DNA of 64,000 nt from Linderina pennispora (lineage: Eukaryota; Kickxellomycota; Kickxellomycetes; Kickxellales; Kickxellaceae): NCBI RefSeq assembly GCF_002104995.1, contig NW_024468249.1, forward strand, positions 1,984,001-2,048,000, in the 5' to 3' direction. A program made the position numbers and the translations under genes. Numbering within the stretch: the stretch's first letter is position 1; each line of letters begins with the position of its first letter. Below the pieces are notes generated by a model, which saw only the letters and a program-made list of their open reading frames with translations, made no database searches and was not told where the DNA came from. This document shows, one piece after another, positions 9,939 to 20,591 of the stretch.

Positions 9939-11520
9939 TTATAGCGTATACAATGCATCCGGCATATCCGATATACATGGACCACCAAGAGGGCATAATT
10001 CAGCCATGTCAAGGTCTTCATCGTCTGACTCTTCATCGTCTGAGGTATCTGAGACAGCCTCATCTGGCTCGCCATCTGAATCCAGTGCACCTGTTGTATA
10101 CTTCAACACGTCTCTCCCAAATTTCAACGCGTAGTATCCCCAGCCATCTCTGGGGATAAGCCAAAGCGGTGATCCGAAGATGTCTCCCGGGGACTGACAT
10201 GTTAATTCTATGACATCTGATAAGGTAGCTCGTGTCAACCCCTTAGGAGGCCTCTTACTTCTGTACTTTTTGGATCCTCATCTATCAACGAGGCATTTCG
10301 TTTCACACTCCTGGTGCCCTCTAGACTTATTAACAGCTGTGCTAACCATAGATCCAAAACATATCCACCGTATTCATCATCACAGCTGTCCTTGTCCATG
10401 TCCGAAAAATAGCACTGATTATTGGGCGCTATATCATCACTTGACATAACCTCCACAACTCTCAATGCAGGAAAATGGCCAGCAGCAGCTACACCATTCT
10501 GGACGAGTACGTCAGTTATCACTGATAGGGCTGGTATACAGAGATACTCCATTATACTTGTACTTCCTTTGAGGATGGTGTCATTGCCATATGAGTGTCC
10601 ATTCATGCACACAGAGTGATGGAGAGCTGGAAATGGCACACCATCTAGGCAAGGGTGAATCAGCTTCTTCTCGCCACAGCCTCCCGATAGTACATGCAAC
10701 TCCAGATCCAGCAACTTCACGCATGAATGTACAGCCGGCTCACCATTATCCCGAACGAGGAACCCGGGAAAGTTGGCTAGTTTCCCTTCTTTTATATCAA
10801 GCTGTTCCAATGTCTCTGAATTTCGGTGAATCAATTCTATCATTGCAGGCTATCTTCCCGCCCACGCAATCAACACCCGACAGAGTTTAGCAGGTTCAGC
10901 GAAGTGCCCAAAGTTTGGATTGAAGTGGGCTCTATGAAAATCAATCAATGGCTTCCATAGAAGCAAGCCAGTGGACAGCCGATGCCAAAATTCATAGCCT
11001 GCGTGTGACGAATCTTCACCGTCATAGAATACTTGGACCTCCTGAGCATCTGAAAAGATGCATTTGATCTCATTGTAGAACAGCTGTGCACGGGCCATAT
11101 TTTTGTACTGCACATACACCTTTGAACCGCGAGTGTCGTCAATAAAAAGCTCAAGACTAGTAACTCCAGGAGGAGCCAGATTCTCGAAGTGCGACATCCT
11201 CAGCAAACCAGTAGCGCCCCAGAAAGGAGTATCCCTTGAAGCCCTATGAAGATAGACTGCCTTTGTATTATTTACATGTCCCGTATTTTAGGGGTGACAT
11301 ATAATCTCCATCGTTCGAGCGAATGCTCTCCTTTGTAACGTTGGCAGCCATAGAAATTGGCAACAGTGCACCAGTATACTTCGCGGCACAAGTTACCCAG
11401 GGCTGCATCTCTCCACCCATGGCACACATGGAGCAGAGGGAAACGCGGGTAGCTTATGATGAGGGTACAGAGGGTGCAGGAAAACTTGCATGCTACACAT
11501 GTAGTCGATTGTCTTTTCGA
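9939..11520 (-). pseudogene. F-box/leucine-rich-type protein, broken frame
   Basis: Four minus-strand frames join into one protein of about 520 residues. The most upstream (about 11520-11280) has an F-box-like SYPRFPLLHVCHGWRDAALG followed by RWRLYVTPKIRD. Next come VNNTKAVYLHRASRDTPFWG and FENLAPPGVTSLELF (to 10850), then an LRR-like part with MIELIHRNSETLEQLDI and HFPALRVVEVM (10843-10235), and a C-terminal part ending in the acidic DEESDDEDLDMAEL (to 9939). The organisation recalls a large F-box-like family of Coemansia-type fungi (from memory, not searched). At least three frame breaks and no clear ATG at the 5' end argue for a decayed gene, although the same indel noise affects intact housekeeping genes nearby. 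Confidence 0.6.
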
Positions 11521-12887
11521 AAATGAGTGCAGGGGGGTTTTATGATAGAATATATAGGAAAGATGCTGTAAAATACTGTGGTTAAAAGGCGAGTAAAGGT
11601 GGAGGGGGACAAAGCGAAGTGTTGGTTACGTGAAACTCAGCAAATACAGCAACAGGAGCAGGAACCTAAAGTATTCTGGCCGGTTATTGTACTTAGTATT
11701 GTTCTGGTTAATTCGGCAGCAAGGGGTATCAGCGCAACAAGTCGATCATGTCGATTTCTCCTATCTCACTAATACAACCTTCAAGCTAAAAATAGTATCT
11801 GACCCTTGTCCATGGATTTAATCAGAGACATGTTCCTTGTTTGAAAGTGGGAACCGGCATGCGGAACCAGGATGTGAACTGTACTTGAGATTCTAAGGGA
11901 GTGTGAATAGTTGCTATTGATTTAGCGCTCATGGTGACACCCCATGTACTCTGGCAGCGATAATGGAAAGAAGCTGTATTTGAAAATATACTGCTATATG
12001 TTACGACGATGGCTGATAATTACATATGTAGTACTGAATGTCACACCGTGCATAAGAGAAAGGTAGGGGATTAAAGGAATTCCAAGCCAGACAAGTAGCA
12101 GCTGGCAATGCCCACGATTTCAACAAGGAAATCATTTTAGGATCTGCCCTCACACTTGGATGATGTGGCTAGTGCGCCTTGGTTCGAAATTGGCGGATAC
12201 AGCTCTGAGTTGGTAGTCGCTGCTATATCATGGTATGATGAGGGCAATTACTTGCGTTCTGGTGCTACCATCTTGGGTTTGGATGGGAGATGATCGCTGG
12301 TGGCACGCTTGGCTGGATACGTAGAAATACAGAACTTTCTATGCAAGTAGTTGCCTTAAGCAAGGTGGACGCAAATGTCAATCTTATCAGTATTGCCGAC
12401 ATGTAATAGCCAAGCCCGTTGATTTTTTATCACTCCATGTACACCTGACACCACATCGCGTGGCCTGTCATGCAGCACTGCATTTATCCAAAAACAGGAA
12501 CGCTTTATCCATGCAACAGCTACAGACAGGATCTAAGAACATATAGCGCAGCTACAAAACTAATGCCAGACACTACACCATGTGCACTACACCTCGGGAC
12601 GTGCATACTAAATGGCCCCAAGACAATGATACCTTTGCAAGAGTGCGTGTCTATTAAAAGCAATTGGCCCGGGGTTATGCATGCCTCTTTGACTGATGGG
12701 GGAGAATGGCTGCGCTTTGTGGTGCCTCATGCATATTCTGCTATTCTAAAAATAGACTGCGCTTGCATGCTGTCTAAAGCTACGTCAGATGTTGACTAGA
12801 ACAAGCATGGTAAGGACGTTGACGACCATAGTTTCTATTATACACCAGAAAAGAAGAATAAATTAGGCAAGAACAAACAGTGGCAGC
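11521..12887. other. Gene-poor stretch, nothing recognised
   Basis: AT-richer DNA with only short, unrelated open frames. The longest (12470-12799, plus) resembles no family I know. It may contain old gene remnants, but I cannot support one. Confidence 0.35.
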
Positions 12888-13585
12888 CTAGTTGCGCCGC
12901 CCCATGTACCCGCGCAAGTCCATCGGACTCAAGCGTGGCTGGCCAAACTGATCGAAGATCGTCGCCTTCAAGCTAGTTGAATGGCGCGGCCACGCTGGTG
13001 ATGGCGGCAGCTGCATTCGACACGGTGCTGCCATCCTCTGCTACGGTCTCCTGTGGGGTTGCCGGCGTAACAAAGAACTTGGGTGCCCAGCTCACCGGCG
13101 ATGGCGTTGGAATTGCATAAAGGCTCGGGCTCGCTTCGCCAAACAGCGGCAGGCGGAACACTGGTGACGATGCCGTGCGGATACTCGGACTCAGCGGCAC
13201 GCTCAGCGGCGCACTCAACGGCCCACCGCCAATCTTCAGCGGCGGTGGCCGCCGCTTATTTGTGCACGCCACCTGCGCGCTTTTTCTGCGCTTCCAATGC
13301 CGCTATCCGCGGAGCGCTGACTGACGGCTGCGACACCACGATGCTGGGCGGCCGCACTCCCAGCGCTGGCTTCGAGGCCATTGTTGAAATCTGTGGCAGC
13401 TTTGCTGCCGCTATTGTTGTGCCCTTATGCTGCTTCCGGGGCCGCAAGGAAAGGGGCCTAAGTGCACCCGCATTGTCGCTGTGCGATCGCTTCTCTGGCG
13501 TTGCCGGCTGGCTGTACAATGGTGCCCACGAGAGTGAGGTGGGTGCGGGCGAGAGAGAGGGGGGCATGGAAAGAGTTGAAAACAT
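12888..13585 (-). CDS. Unknown Pro/Ser-rich protein, frame interrupted
   Basis: About 230 residues. It begins MFSTLSMPPSLSPAPTSLSW, has the basic patch KRSHSDNAG..LSLRPRKQHKG, and a Pro-rich middle with RRPPPLKIGGG and PSPVSWAPKFF. It ends in FGQPRLSPMDLRGYMGRRN at the stop 12888-12890. Three frame pieces connect. The break near the 3' end is an extra T in AACTAGC, which makes an in-frame TAG; removing it gives FNSLKATIFDQFG and the compact C-terminal motif. Low complexity and scattered S/T-P sites suggest a disordered, possibly phosphorylated nuclear protein, but the function is unknown. Confidence 0.55.
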
Positions 13586-13589
13586 ATGA

Positions 13590-15104
13590 AGATAAGGAGA
13601 GATGGGATAGGAATAACTGGGACAGCCAGCTCTATATGTGGGTTTCCGAAATGATGGAAGAGGAGAGGCAGGAGGATGTTATAAATAATTTTTTGGGTGC
13701 CTGTGCTTGGCTGCAGGAAATCGATGACTGGGGATAGGCGATGAGTGAAAATGCAATCTGCAATAGAATTAAAGGGAAAGGAAAAAACGCAAAGTCTCAG
13801 CACACGGGCCAGTCAGTCGATTTATAGCAAAAATGTGGTTTATTTTTCACGGAACTGCGAGACTCTGCCGTCACGCCTGAGATCTCACGCAAAGAGGCCA
13901 GCGTGACTGTGTGACGCTTGTGTGTGGGTTGGCCTCCCCCCAAGGTTGAACAATGCACCAGTTCCCGTTTGCAATTCGCCTGCTGATCACAGAATAGCCC
14001 ACAGTCTATTTTTGCCATGCCGCGGACCATGGAGCCCGTCTGATTATTTCCTCCACAACACAGCCTCTTCTTGGGCGACCCGTCCAGCTGCTTGTGGCAG
14101 CAGACGCCTGAGGCTATGGCCACTTTTGTAAAGATAATAAGAAACTGAGTTGGCGACAATCCTCGCTATTTTTAGGTTTTCTGGTCTTCGAATAGGTCGC
14201 TGTGTCGCTTTTAGCCTCTTTGTCGGGTTTCTGCGCTTCCGACTCGGGTTACGGGCAAGAGACCAAGGCACTATTTCAAGAAGCAGTCTTTCTGATACGT
14301 GGCATGGCGTGGGCCGATCAACCGAAACCGCACATGTCCAGCTCCGCAGCGGCACCCGCTTCATTTAATTTCGCGGTAGCCTTCTGCGCAGAAATAAAAT
14401 ATATTGCTTGGCAATATATAAATAAAACTCCAGCAGCCGGCTCTTTGTCGCAAAACGACAACAGACCACCAGTAAAAACGTCAAGGTCATGTCATTGGCA
14501 CGATTCTCGCTTCGTCTGCACCGTCGGACTGCTTGGCAACAGCTGCAAATAGCCATTCGATTGGCATCCCCGCCGGCCCCCTGGGTCATCGAGATGTCAA
14601 ACAGGCATGGTGAGGATGGCGATCCAGCAGCCGCAAAGCGGCACATGGTTTTGATGCATCTGCAGAGGACATGTGTTGATTTCATTTTAGACAGAGGCAC
14701 ACATGAGACATTCGCTGATATGGCGGCGCCAAGAGGTATGAGTGTTCGGTTTGGGAGCCGAAGGAGGTTGGCACAAAGGTGCTGTCTTTGCGAGGCTCCG
14801 GGGTATATTTAGAACAGATCAAAACGAAAAGAGCGCCAATTGAACGTAGGCAGCGCGGCGGCGAGGCTCCCTTGCTACCGTCACCTGGGCGGCAGCTGGC
14901 TCACATGTCTCCACACCGGCGGGCTTATGATGATGGCAAATATTTTTGGAGATGACATCTCTTTCCAACACAGAAAATCTCTAAGACGAAAAAAAATGAC
15001 ATTTTTCTCCCTCGCGAAAAAAGCAGTGACGGAAAGAAATAACTCTGGAAAGACTCGTGCTAAGCGCAAGACTCGGATTTCTACTCGTTGGAAAGCCGCT
15101 TCGC
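13590..15104. other. Intergenic region with one candidate small gene
   Basis: Apart from the candidate presequence-bearing frame at 14489 I see no supported gene. A Cys-containing minus-strand frame (13797-14159) lacks a promoter or family resemblance. The part next to 15104 is the RPS27 3' flank. Confidence 0.35.
14489..14812 (+). CDS. Candidate small protein with mitochondrial-type presequence
   Basis: A TATA element (TATATAAATAAAA, 14415-14427) lies 74 bp upstream of this ATG, matching the spacing of confident promoters here. The first residues, MSLARFSLRLHRRTAWQQL, are rich in Arg, Ser and Leu without acids, as in mitochondrial targeting sequences. The remaining 85 codons resemble nothing I know. 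They contain a GTGAGG donor-like site near 14613 and an ATTTTAG acceptor-like site near 14690, so the true product may be spliced. Confidence is low because only the promoter and N-terminus are persuasive. Confidence 0.3.
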   Translation: MSLARFSLRLHRRTAWQQLQIAIRLASPPAPWVIEMSNRHGEDGDPAAAKRHMVLMHLQRTCVDFILDRGTHETFADMAAPRGMSVRFGSRRRLAQRCCLCEAPGYI

Positions 15105-15889
15105 TTAGTTGATCTTCCTCCTGAACGAGCAGCCCTCAGTCAGGCGGGCACGGCCACCAGTGGGCTGGCACAGGACGGTCGAGCAGCCGGGGCACACAAC
15201 AACGGTCTGGGCGTGGCTGAACACGGTGGTGATGTTGAAGCAGCCGGGGCACTTAACATCCATGAAGTAGGAGTCGGGCGACTGCACGAGGCGCTTGAGC
15301 TTGTGCTGGCGCTTCTCGCTCTCGAGAGACGGGTTAAGGAGATCGACCGCAAGCTACAAAATAAGAAAAAGAGGCGCGTTTAGCAAAGTCATGTAGACGC
15401 TGCCCACTGAAAGGAAGCATACTGCATTTGCTGCACACTCTGCGTGCTCGCAAGCTCTGGAGAGCCCGTGGCCACTGGTTGTCTACGCAGAACTCTGCTC
15501 ACATGTCTCCCACACGAAAAAAGCCAGTCTGTCTCCAGTCACAAGAGGGGGAGCCCGAATTTGCACCGCGGTCTCACAGCTTGCTGTGTGAAAGTAGGAG
15601 GCTGCGGCCACAAATAACAACGGTCTGCTGCGGCTGCCCCGTGCCTGTGCCGCAGCGTCCGAATCTCATGCAAAAGGCTGCTGCGGCAACCGCAGCTGCT
15701 GCCGTACTGCTAATTGAAGGCTACAGCCTTCAAATGCCGGGAATCCCTCTGCTCGCAAGAGGAGAACAGACACATTCTGCGAGAGACACCAGTGCCAAAA
15801 ACCAAAAACCGAATCCGATTCCAGGGAAAAAAGGTTCAACGCGAAATCAACTGTCGCCGGCCGAATCTGAATGTGGTACTTACAACCAT
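15105..15889 (-). CDS. RPS27: 40S ribosomal protein eS27 (RPS27), two exons
   Basis: Zinc-ribbon protein of the small ribosomal subunit. CDS is complement(join(15105..15353,15884..15889)). Exon 2 encodes [20 protein letters not shown], then the zinc ribbon C-P-G-C...C-P-G-C ([30 protein letters not shown]) and the C-terminus GCSFRRKIN. The N-terminal Met-Val is supplied by a six-base coding exon ATGGTT at 15889-15884, followed directly by donor GTAAGT (15883-15878). The acceptor is TTTTGTAG just before 15353. The 84-residue product has the usual length and starts MVLAVDLL like fission yeast eS27. A long first intron right after the start codon is typical of ribosomal protein genes. Confidence 0.93.
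15354..15883 (-). other. 530-bp first intron of RPS27
   Basis: Donor GTAAGT at 15883-15878, acceptor TTTTGTAG ending at 15354. It is far longer than the 62-bp SLD5 intron. I see no convincing snoRNA inside it, but did not fold it. Confidence 0.85.
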
Positions 15890-16208
15890 GTTTACTATAG
15901 AGTTGGCAGCAGAATTGAAAATTAGTACGGATGGATACGACTAGGTGCTCAAAAATCGGGCATGGATGCGGCCACGCTTATATCTCCTTCGCAACGTACC
16001 AATTCTGAAAAAAGCTCTGATGGGGAAAGGATTGATCCAGTCTGCGGCCAGCGGGCGTGTTCGGTTTAACGCTTGCCCGCATCCATGCTAATTTTTCTCC
16101 TGCTAGCCGCAGCCCGCAGGTCTCGTGACTAGAAGCGGGCCTGCGGCCAATTGGCACAAGTAGCGAAAAATCAAGAATTTATTTAATCAAATACAGCGAG
16201 TGCTGGAT

Positions 16209-18164
16209 TTACTCGGATTGGCACTTGTGGCAGGTGCAGTCCAGGCGGTAGGTGCCCTTGAGCGCCTTCTGCCGGGTCTCCTTGTCAAGCGCCGGGTCGA
16301 CGTAGGCCACGCGCAGCTCGTCGCCCTTGGCAATGGGCTTGAGCGTCTTGAGGGCTGCCTTGTCGGTGCTGTCGGGGAACACGATCTGCACATTCGGGTC
16401 ACAGTCGTGTGCCAGATGAGACGAGATCAAGTAAAGCGCCATGCCGACGGGCTCCGACGAGTGGTCGTCGCGCACCGAATCAGACACATGCGTCTCCTCG
16501 GTCTCAGCCGGCACCTCGACGCCCTCGGCTGCGTGCACAGCGTAGGCGTTGTAGTCGAGCTTGCCCTTGAGCATAGTGAAGCGCTCCTCGTTGACAAACT
16601 CGCTGAGGCCAGGCACCGAGTCGCTCATCAGCTGTCCCAGCTTGTGCAGCGTCTGGGCGTCGTTGGCGGTGGGGATCAGCTCCAGGAAGCGCATGCGCTC
16701 GATGTGCTCCCAGGTCGTGTACTCGTCCTCGGTGTCATCGGCGCCGCCCAGGGTGCGGGCAAGCTCCTTCTTCTTCTCGCGGTCGACCAGAGTGCCGAAG
16801 AACTTGGCGACCAGGATGCCGGCCAGCTCGTGGATGTCGCGGGTGAACTTGGCAAACTCCTTGGCGGCGGGGCTGCCGCTGTTGGGGCACAGGAACTGGT
16901 GATAAGCGTCGAAAGCATCCTGGCGGCACTTCTCTGAGCAGTAGACCGCCTCGTGGCACTTGCTGCAGTCGAAGGCGGTGTCAATGTCCTTGGCCTCGGC
17001 GACCTCCTCCTCTGTTGGCTTCTTCTCCTCCTTCTCCTCCTCCTCCTCCTCCTCCTGGGCATCCTCAACAACCTTGGGCTCGGCAGTGACGATCGGTGTA
17101 GGAGCGGGGGTAGCCACAGCGACGATAGACTCGACGCTGCCAAGCGACAGGATCTCCAGAGCAACACCTTCGGCCTCGGACTCCTCTGGCGTGGTCTCCT
17201 TAGCAGCCTCCTCAGCAGCCTCCTCGACAACCTCCTCGACAACCTCCTCAGTAGCTTCCTCAGTAGCCTCCTCGGCGGCCTCCTCGGCGGCCTCTTCGGC
17301 GGTCTCCTCAATGGTATCCTCGTCAACTTCCTTGACCTCATCAATGATCTCCTCGATCTTTGACTCCTCAAACGGAACCGGAGTCTCATCGACGCTCTCA
17401 GCCTCGGGTTCAGCCTTCTTGACACGTGGGGTAGCGCCAGGGATAGCCTTGAGGCAGTGGTAGCAGAACTGGCCGTTCTGGGCACGCGGGTGCAGGGTCG
17501 AGATAACGGATTCCTCCTCGTAGATCACCTCGCCGGCGGCAAAATCCTTGGTGGCAAACAGGCCGCGGTTGGCCGTCGCGACCTCGTCCTCGGACGCCTC
17601 CTCCTGCTTCTTTCCCTTCTTGCTCTTCTTCTCCTTCTTGTTCTTGTCCTTGATCTCGACATTCTTGTCCTTCGGCGGGAACACGTCAAAGTACCGGGCC
17701 TGCTTCTGGCGCACCTCCTGGGCCATCATGGACATAACTAGCTTGAACACAGGCTCCGGGGTGGTCTTCTGGTAAATCATCACCAGTTCGATCGGGTTCG
17801 GGTACACCTTCAGCGCCTGGTAGAACCGGCACGCAGCCTCAGCATACGCTCCGGGACCTGCAGCAGACAGCGTCTCGCCCTTGGATACCTGTGCCATGAA
17901 GAACTGCTCCTTCTCCTCAGCCGTCACCGGCAGCTTCTCCTTCGCTACTTGGTTCAGCAGCTCAATCGCCTGCTCCTCAACGTCTACCGAGGCGGTCTTT
18001 GCCGACTTGCCCGCGGCCTTCTCTGCCTTCTTGCGGTCCCTCTGCAGCTTGCGCCGGAACTGGCGGTCGTTGCGGCGCTTGTAGTCAAAGTAGGCGGCGT
18101 AGCTGACAGCGGCGACGGCGGCGGTCACGGCAGAGGCCACAACGATTGTCTTTGTCGAAACCAT
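16209..18164 (-). CDS. TOM20: Tom20 mitochondrial import receptor fused to a split MYND-SET module
   Basis: Intact 651-residue protein. Residues 7-26 form a membrane anchor followed by FDYKRRNDRQFRRKLQR, the Tom20 N-terminal signature. Residues 78-150 (PVTAEEKEQFFMAQVSKGE, ACRFYQALKVYPNPIELVMI) are the Tom20 receptor domain that binds presequences at the outer membrane. A Lys-rich linker (163-187) leads to a SET N-terminal segment (199-222, NRGLFATKDFAAGEVIYEEE). A MYND finger then opens with C234 and C237, is interrupted by about 160 residues of Glu/Ala-rich repeat, and closes with C400, C403, C409, C413, H422 and C426. The SET core has LAHDCDPNVQIVF (584-596), GDELRVAYVD (614-623) and post-SET cysteines 643, 645 and 648. 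The His in place of the usual Asn-His start of the NHSC motif (AHDC here) should be noted. Function as a lysine methyltransferase is inference. Confidence 0.92.
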   Translation of the reverse strand: MVSTKTIVVASAVTAAVAAVSYAAYFDYKRRNDRQFRRKLQRDRKKAEKAAGKSAKTASVDVEEQAIELLNQVAKEKLPVTAEEKEQFFMAQVSKGETLSAAGPGAYAEAACRFYQALKVYPNPIELVMIYQKTTPEPVFKLVMSMMAQEVRQKQARYFDVFPPKDKNVEIKDKNKKEKKSKKGKKQEEASEDEVATANRGLFATKDFAAGEVIYEEESVISTLHPRAQNGQFCYHCLKAIPGATPRVKKAEPEAESVDETPVPFEESKIEEIIDEVKEVDEDTIEETAEEAAEEAAEEATEEATEEVVEEVVEEAAEEAAKETTPEESEAEGVALEILSLGSVESIVAVATPAPTPIVTAEPKVVEDAQEEEEEEEKEEKKPTEEEVAEAKDIDTAFDCSKCHEAVYCSEKCRQDAFDAYHQFLCPNSGSPAAKEFAKFTRDIHELAGILVAKFFGTLVDREKKKELARTLGGADDTEDEYTTWEHIERMRFLELIPTANDAQTLHKLGQLMSDSVPGLSEFVNEERFTMLKGKLDYNAYAVHAAEGVEVPAETEETHVSDSVRDDHSSEPVGMALYLISSHLAHDCDPNVQIVFPDSTDKAALKTLKPIAKGDELRVAYVDPALDKETRQKALKGTYRLDCTCHKCQSE

Positions 18165-18823
18165 GTCTATCTATCTTTTTTTTTTGGGAGGATGGGTATC
18201 TACATGCAAGGGTGCTCTGAATTAGCATAAGCCCGGCGATGGCTGATGGATAGCGGCTGGCGATCTTCTCACATACTTGAAGTGGTAGTGGTGGTGCGCT
18301 TCGCCTGCTCCTCAACGAGAAATGAATATGGAAGCTGGAAGAAGTAAAATGCTCGAGGTAGCAAGAGAACAAAAAAGCGCGTAGCCAAAGGCCGATGGGA
18401 TGATTTGGCTCAGCAGACCGGCCTGAGCGAGGCGTGATGGGCGAAAATTATCTCACGCATGTGCCTTGATCTGATCAGCGCGAATCTGATCAGGAAAGCG
18501 TTATCTCCGACATGCTTGTGGAGGTGGAGTGACACTCGGGGTCATCCGGGACGCCAGCCTGCGGGATCATATGCGCACTTGCACGCTGCCCGCGCTGTGA
18601 GTGGCTGGCACATGGCCGGACGGCGTTGAGAAAACAACGCGGTGGACGGGCCAACAAAGGGCAGCATCGATAAGCATCGATTTGGGGAAACCGCGATTGT
18701 CCTTGCATGCAGTTCCAAGAACGCAAAGGCCGGTGGGTGCGTTCTGCTCAAACTTGCTTGGTGCAATTCCACCGAGTCAAAAAGTCGATATATTTTATCC
18801 ACACGCCAGAGCAAAAAAAGTCC
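18165..18823. other. Upstream region of the Tom20-SET gene and 3' flank of CTU1
   Basis: About 660 bp with no supported gene. A run of A/T (18176-18186) lies just upstream of the Tom20-SET ATG. Plus-strand open frames here continue as shadows of CTU1. Confidence 0.4.
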
Positions 18824-19927
18824 TCAAGTTCCTGGCGCGCTCGTGTCACAGGTGCAGCCGGTGCAGCGCTCGTGACGCATTTCCTGCGCGTGCTTGCGCA
18901 GCTTATCGAAATGCACTACATCCACGGCTCTTCCCGAGCGCGTGGCTGTCCTGCCCGCAAGCAGATCCTGGGTCTTCTTCACCGATTTGCCGATGCCCAG
19001 CTGGGGGACGCCGCGCTCGAGCCCCTCCAGCAGCACGCAGGCCTTGCAGACACGGTTGGACGAGATATATCCGCACCTTTCGCACGAGGTCTGGCTGGGC
19101 AGCTTCACCTCACTGGCCACCTGCATCGCTTCGCCCGAATGTATGATGTCCAGGATGGCCGACGGCCGCACGGCCTCCAGGTCCTTCAGGAATTCGCGCG
19201 CATAGCCGCGGTAGGCGTTGGGCGAGTACGTGCATTCGGTCGAGAAGTAGTCGAGTTTCCGGAAATAGGCATACATGACAATTTCCTTTTCATATGCATA
19301 TTTGAATGGCTTCGAGCGCGTAATGTAGCCGTCGCCGGACGTCGCAATCTCAGTACACCGTCCCAGCCGTGGGATGTCGCCGCGGAAGATGTTCATCAGG
19401 ATGGTCTCGGCAACGTCATCGGCGTTGTGGCCCGTGACGATATGGTCCAGATCGAGCATCAGCGCGCCACGGTCCAGCGCCTGCCGCCGGAACACACCGC
19501 AGAACGTGCAGTTGTTCTTGCGGCCCACCGTCTCCACGATGGCGTCCATGGACCACCCATACAGCTGCTCGTATGAGACAATCAGTAGCGGCAGCTCGTA
19601 CTGCTCCTTGTTGCGCTTCACCGTCTCGAGCGAGTCGTCGCGATAGCCTGAGATTCCCTCGTCGACCGACAGCAGGAAGAGGTCGAGCCCGTAGTCGTAC
19701 CGCTCATTCAGCGTCTTCATCACGTATGCCAGCACCGTCGAGTCCTTGCCGCCCGATGCGCCAATGCCGACGCGGTCGCCGCGCCTGAACAGCTTGTTGT
19801 CGACGATGGTGTTGTGTACCTCGGTCTCAAACACCCGGAAGAAGCACTCCTTGCAGATGCTCTGGCCGGTTTTCGGCCGACGCAGGATGGCCTTGGCGCC
19901 CTGGCAGATTTCGCACACCCGCGGCAT
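18824..19927 (-). CDS. NCS6: Cytoplasmic tRNA 2-thiolation protein 1 (Ncs6/Ctu1)
   Basis: Catalytic subunit of the Ctu1-Ctu2 complex that thiolates the wobble uridine (mcm5s2U34) of tRNA Lys, Glu and Gln with sulfur from Urm1. The 367-residue protein is intact. It has an N-terminal zinc finger (C5, C8, C25, C28), the ATP PP-loop [11 protein letters not shown] (residues 54-64), [17 protein letters not shown] around the active cysteine, [18 protein letters not shown], and C-terminal CxxC pairs ([17 protein letters not shown] and RCTGCTC). The length is normal. It is divergently arranged with the Zn2Cys6 regulator at 20592. Confidence 0.97.
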   Translation of the reverse strand: MPRVCEICQGAKAILRRPKTGQSICKECFFRVFETEVHNTIVDNKLFRRGDRVGIGASGGKDSTVLAYVMKTLNERYDYGLDLFLLSVDEGISGYRDDSLETVKRNKEQYELPLLIVSYEQLYGWSMDAIVETVGRKNNCTFCGVFRRQALDRGALMLDLDHIVTGHNADDVAETILMNIFRGDIPRLGRCTEIATSGDGYITRSKPFKYAYEKEIVMYAYFRKLDYFSTECTYSPNAYRGYAREFLKDLEAVRPSAILDIIHSGEAMQVASEVKLPSQTSCERCGYISSNRVCKACVLLEGLERGVPQLGIGKSVKKTQDLLAGRTATRSGRAVDVVHFDKLRKHAQEMRHERCTGCTCDTSAPGT

Positions 19928-20591
19928 GTCTGATGCGTGGAGTCTGTACTGGTCGGCGCGCTAAAATGAGGGTGTATCGAAGAGGGAGGAATTAATATCA
20001 CCAGTCGTGGTACCGAGAGTTCCCGACGACTTTAAAGCTCTTCTGCTGAAGTTAAAGGGTCTCGGAAATAAAAGCAAAACCCCCGCGGAAGTGAGAGAAA
20101 AAGAAGTGGTTCGAGATGGCGTTTGCTGGCACGAGCCCCTCCGCCAGCGGGCAAGGGCAGTAGTGACAGAAAATATCCTGGCCGCGACACAAATGGGATG
20201 ACTGCACAACGAAAAGACGGCTGGCCAGGAAATTGCCGCAGGCTTGCAGTTTTCCCCCCTGTCGCCGTCGAGGAAAATTCACTGGCTGCCTGTGCTTGGA
20301 AAATGCCGAGGCCAGCCAGGGTGATCGCTACCCCGGGGGGTTGTGGCCGGCGCCTGAGGCGTACAACGCGAGTCTTTTTATGTTTTTTCGCCGCCCAAAG
20401 GCGAAATCCTCCGACATGCTCCTCCCCCTTTTTATGTGGGACGGCTTTCGCTCTTTTCCCCCAGTGACGACGAAGGAACCGTGCGTTTCGCCGCGGGTAT
20501 AAAACCAGCCGGGTGGCCCTTCTCCCCCCATCGTTTTTATTCCCGAACCCGTCCATCTCCTATAATTCCTTCCTCAACTATTTTTGCAGCC
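19928..20591. promoter_or_regulatory. Divergent promoter between CTU1 and the Zn2Cys6 regulator
   Basis: 664 bp between two divergent ATGs. Contains TATAAAA at 20498-20504 on the plus strand, 88 bp before the regulator ATG, and no gene of its own that I can support. Confidence 0.55.
20498..20504 (+). promoter_or_regulatory. TATA box of the Zn2Cys6-PAS regulator
   Basis: TATAAAA in the context GCGGGTATAAAACCAGCC, 88 bp upstream of the ATG at 20592. Confidence 0.65.

Noticed and set aside
13797-14159. Cys-containing minus frame of 120 codons
   Set aside because: No promoter, no spacing pattern of a known Cys-rich family, and composition unlike confident genes.
16953-17363. Leu-rich plus-strand frame antisense to Tom20-SET
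   Set aside because: It is the complement of the Glu/Ala repeat, not a membrane protein.
18707-19576. 289-codon plus-strand frame over CTU1
   Set aside because: Lies fully on the opposite strand of an intact conserved gene and starts without an independent promoter.
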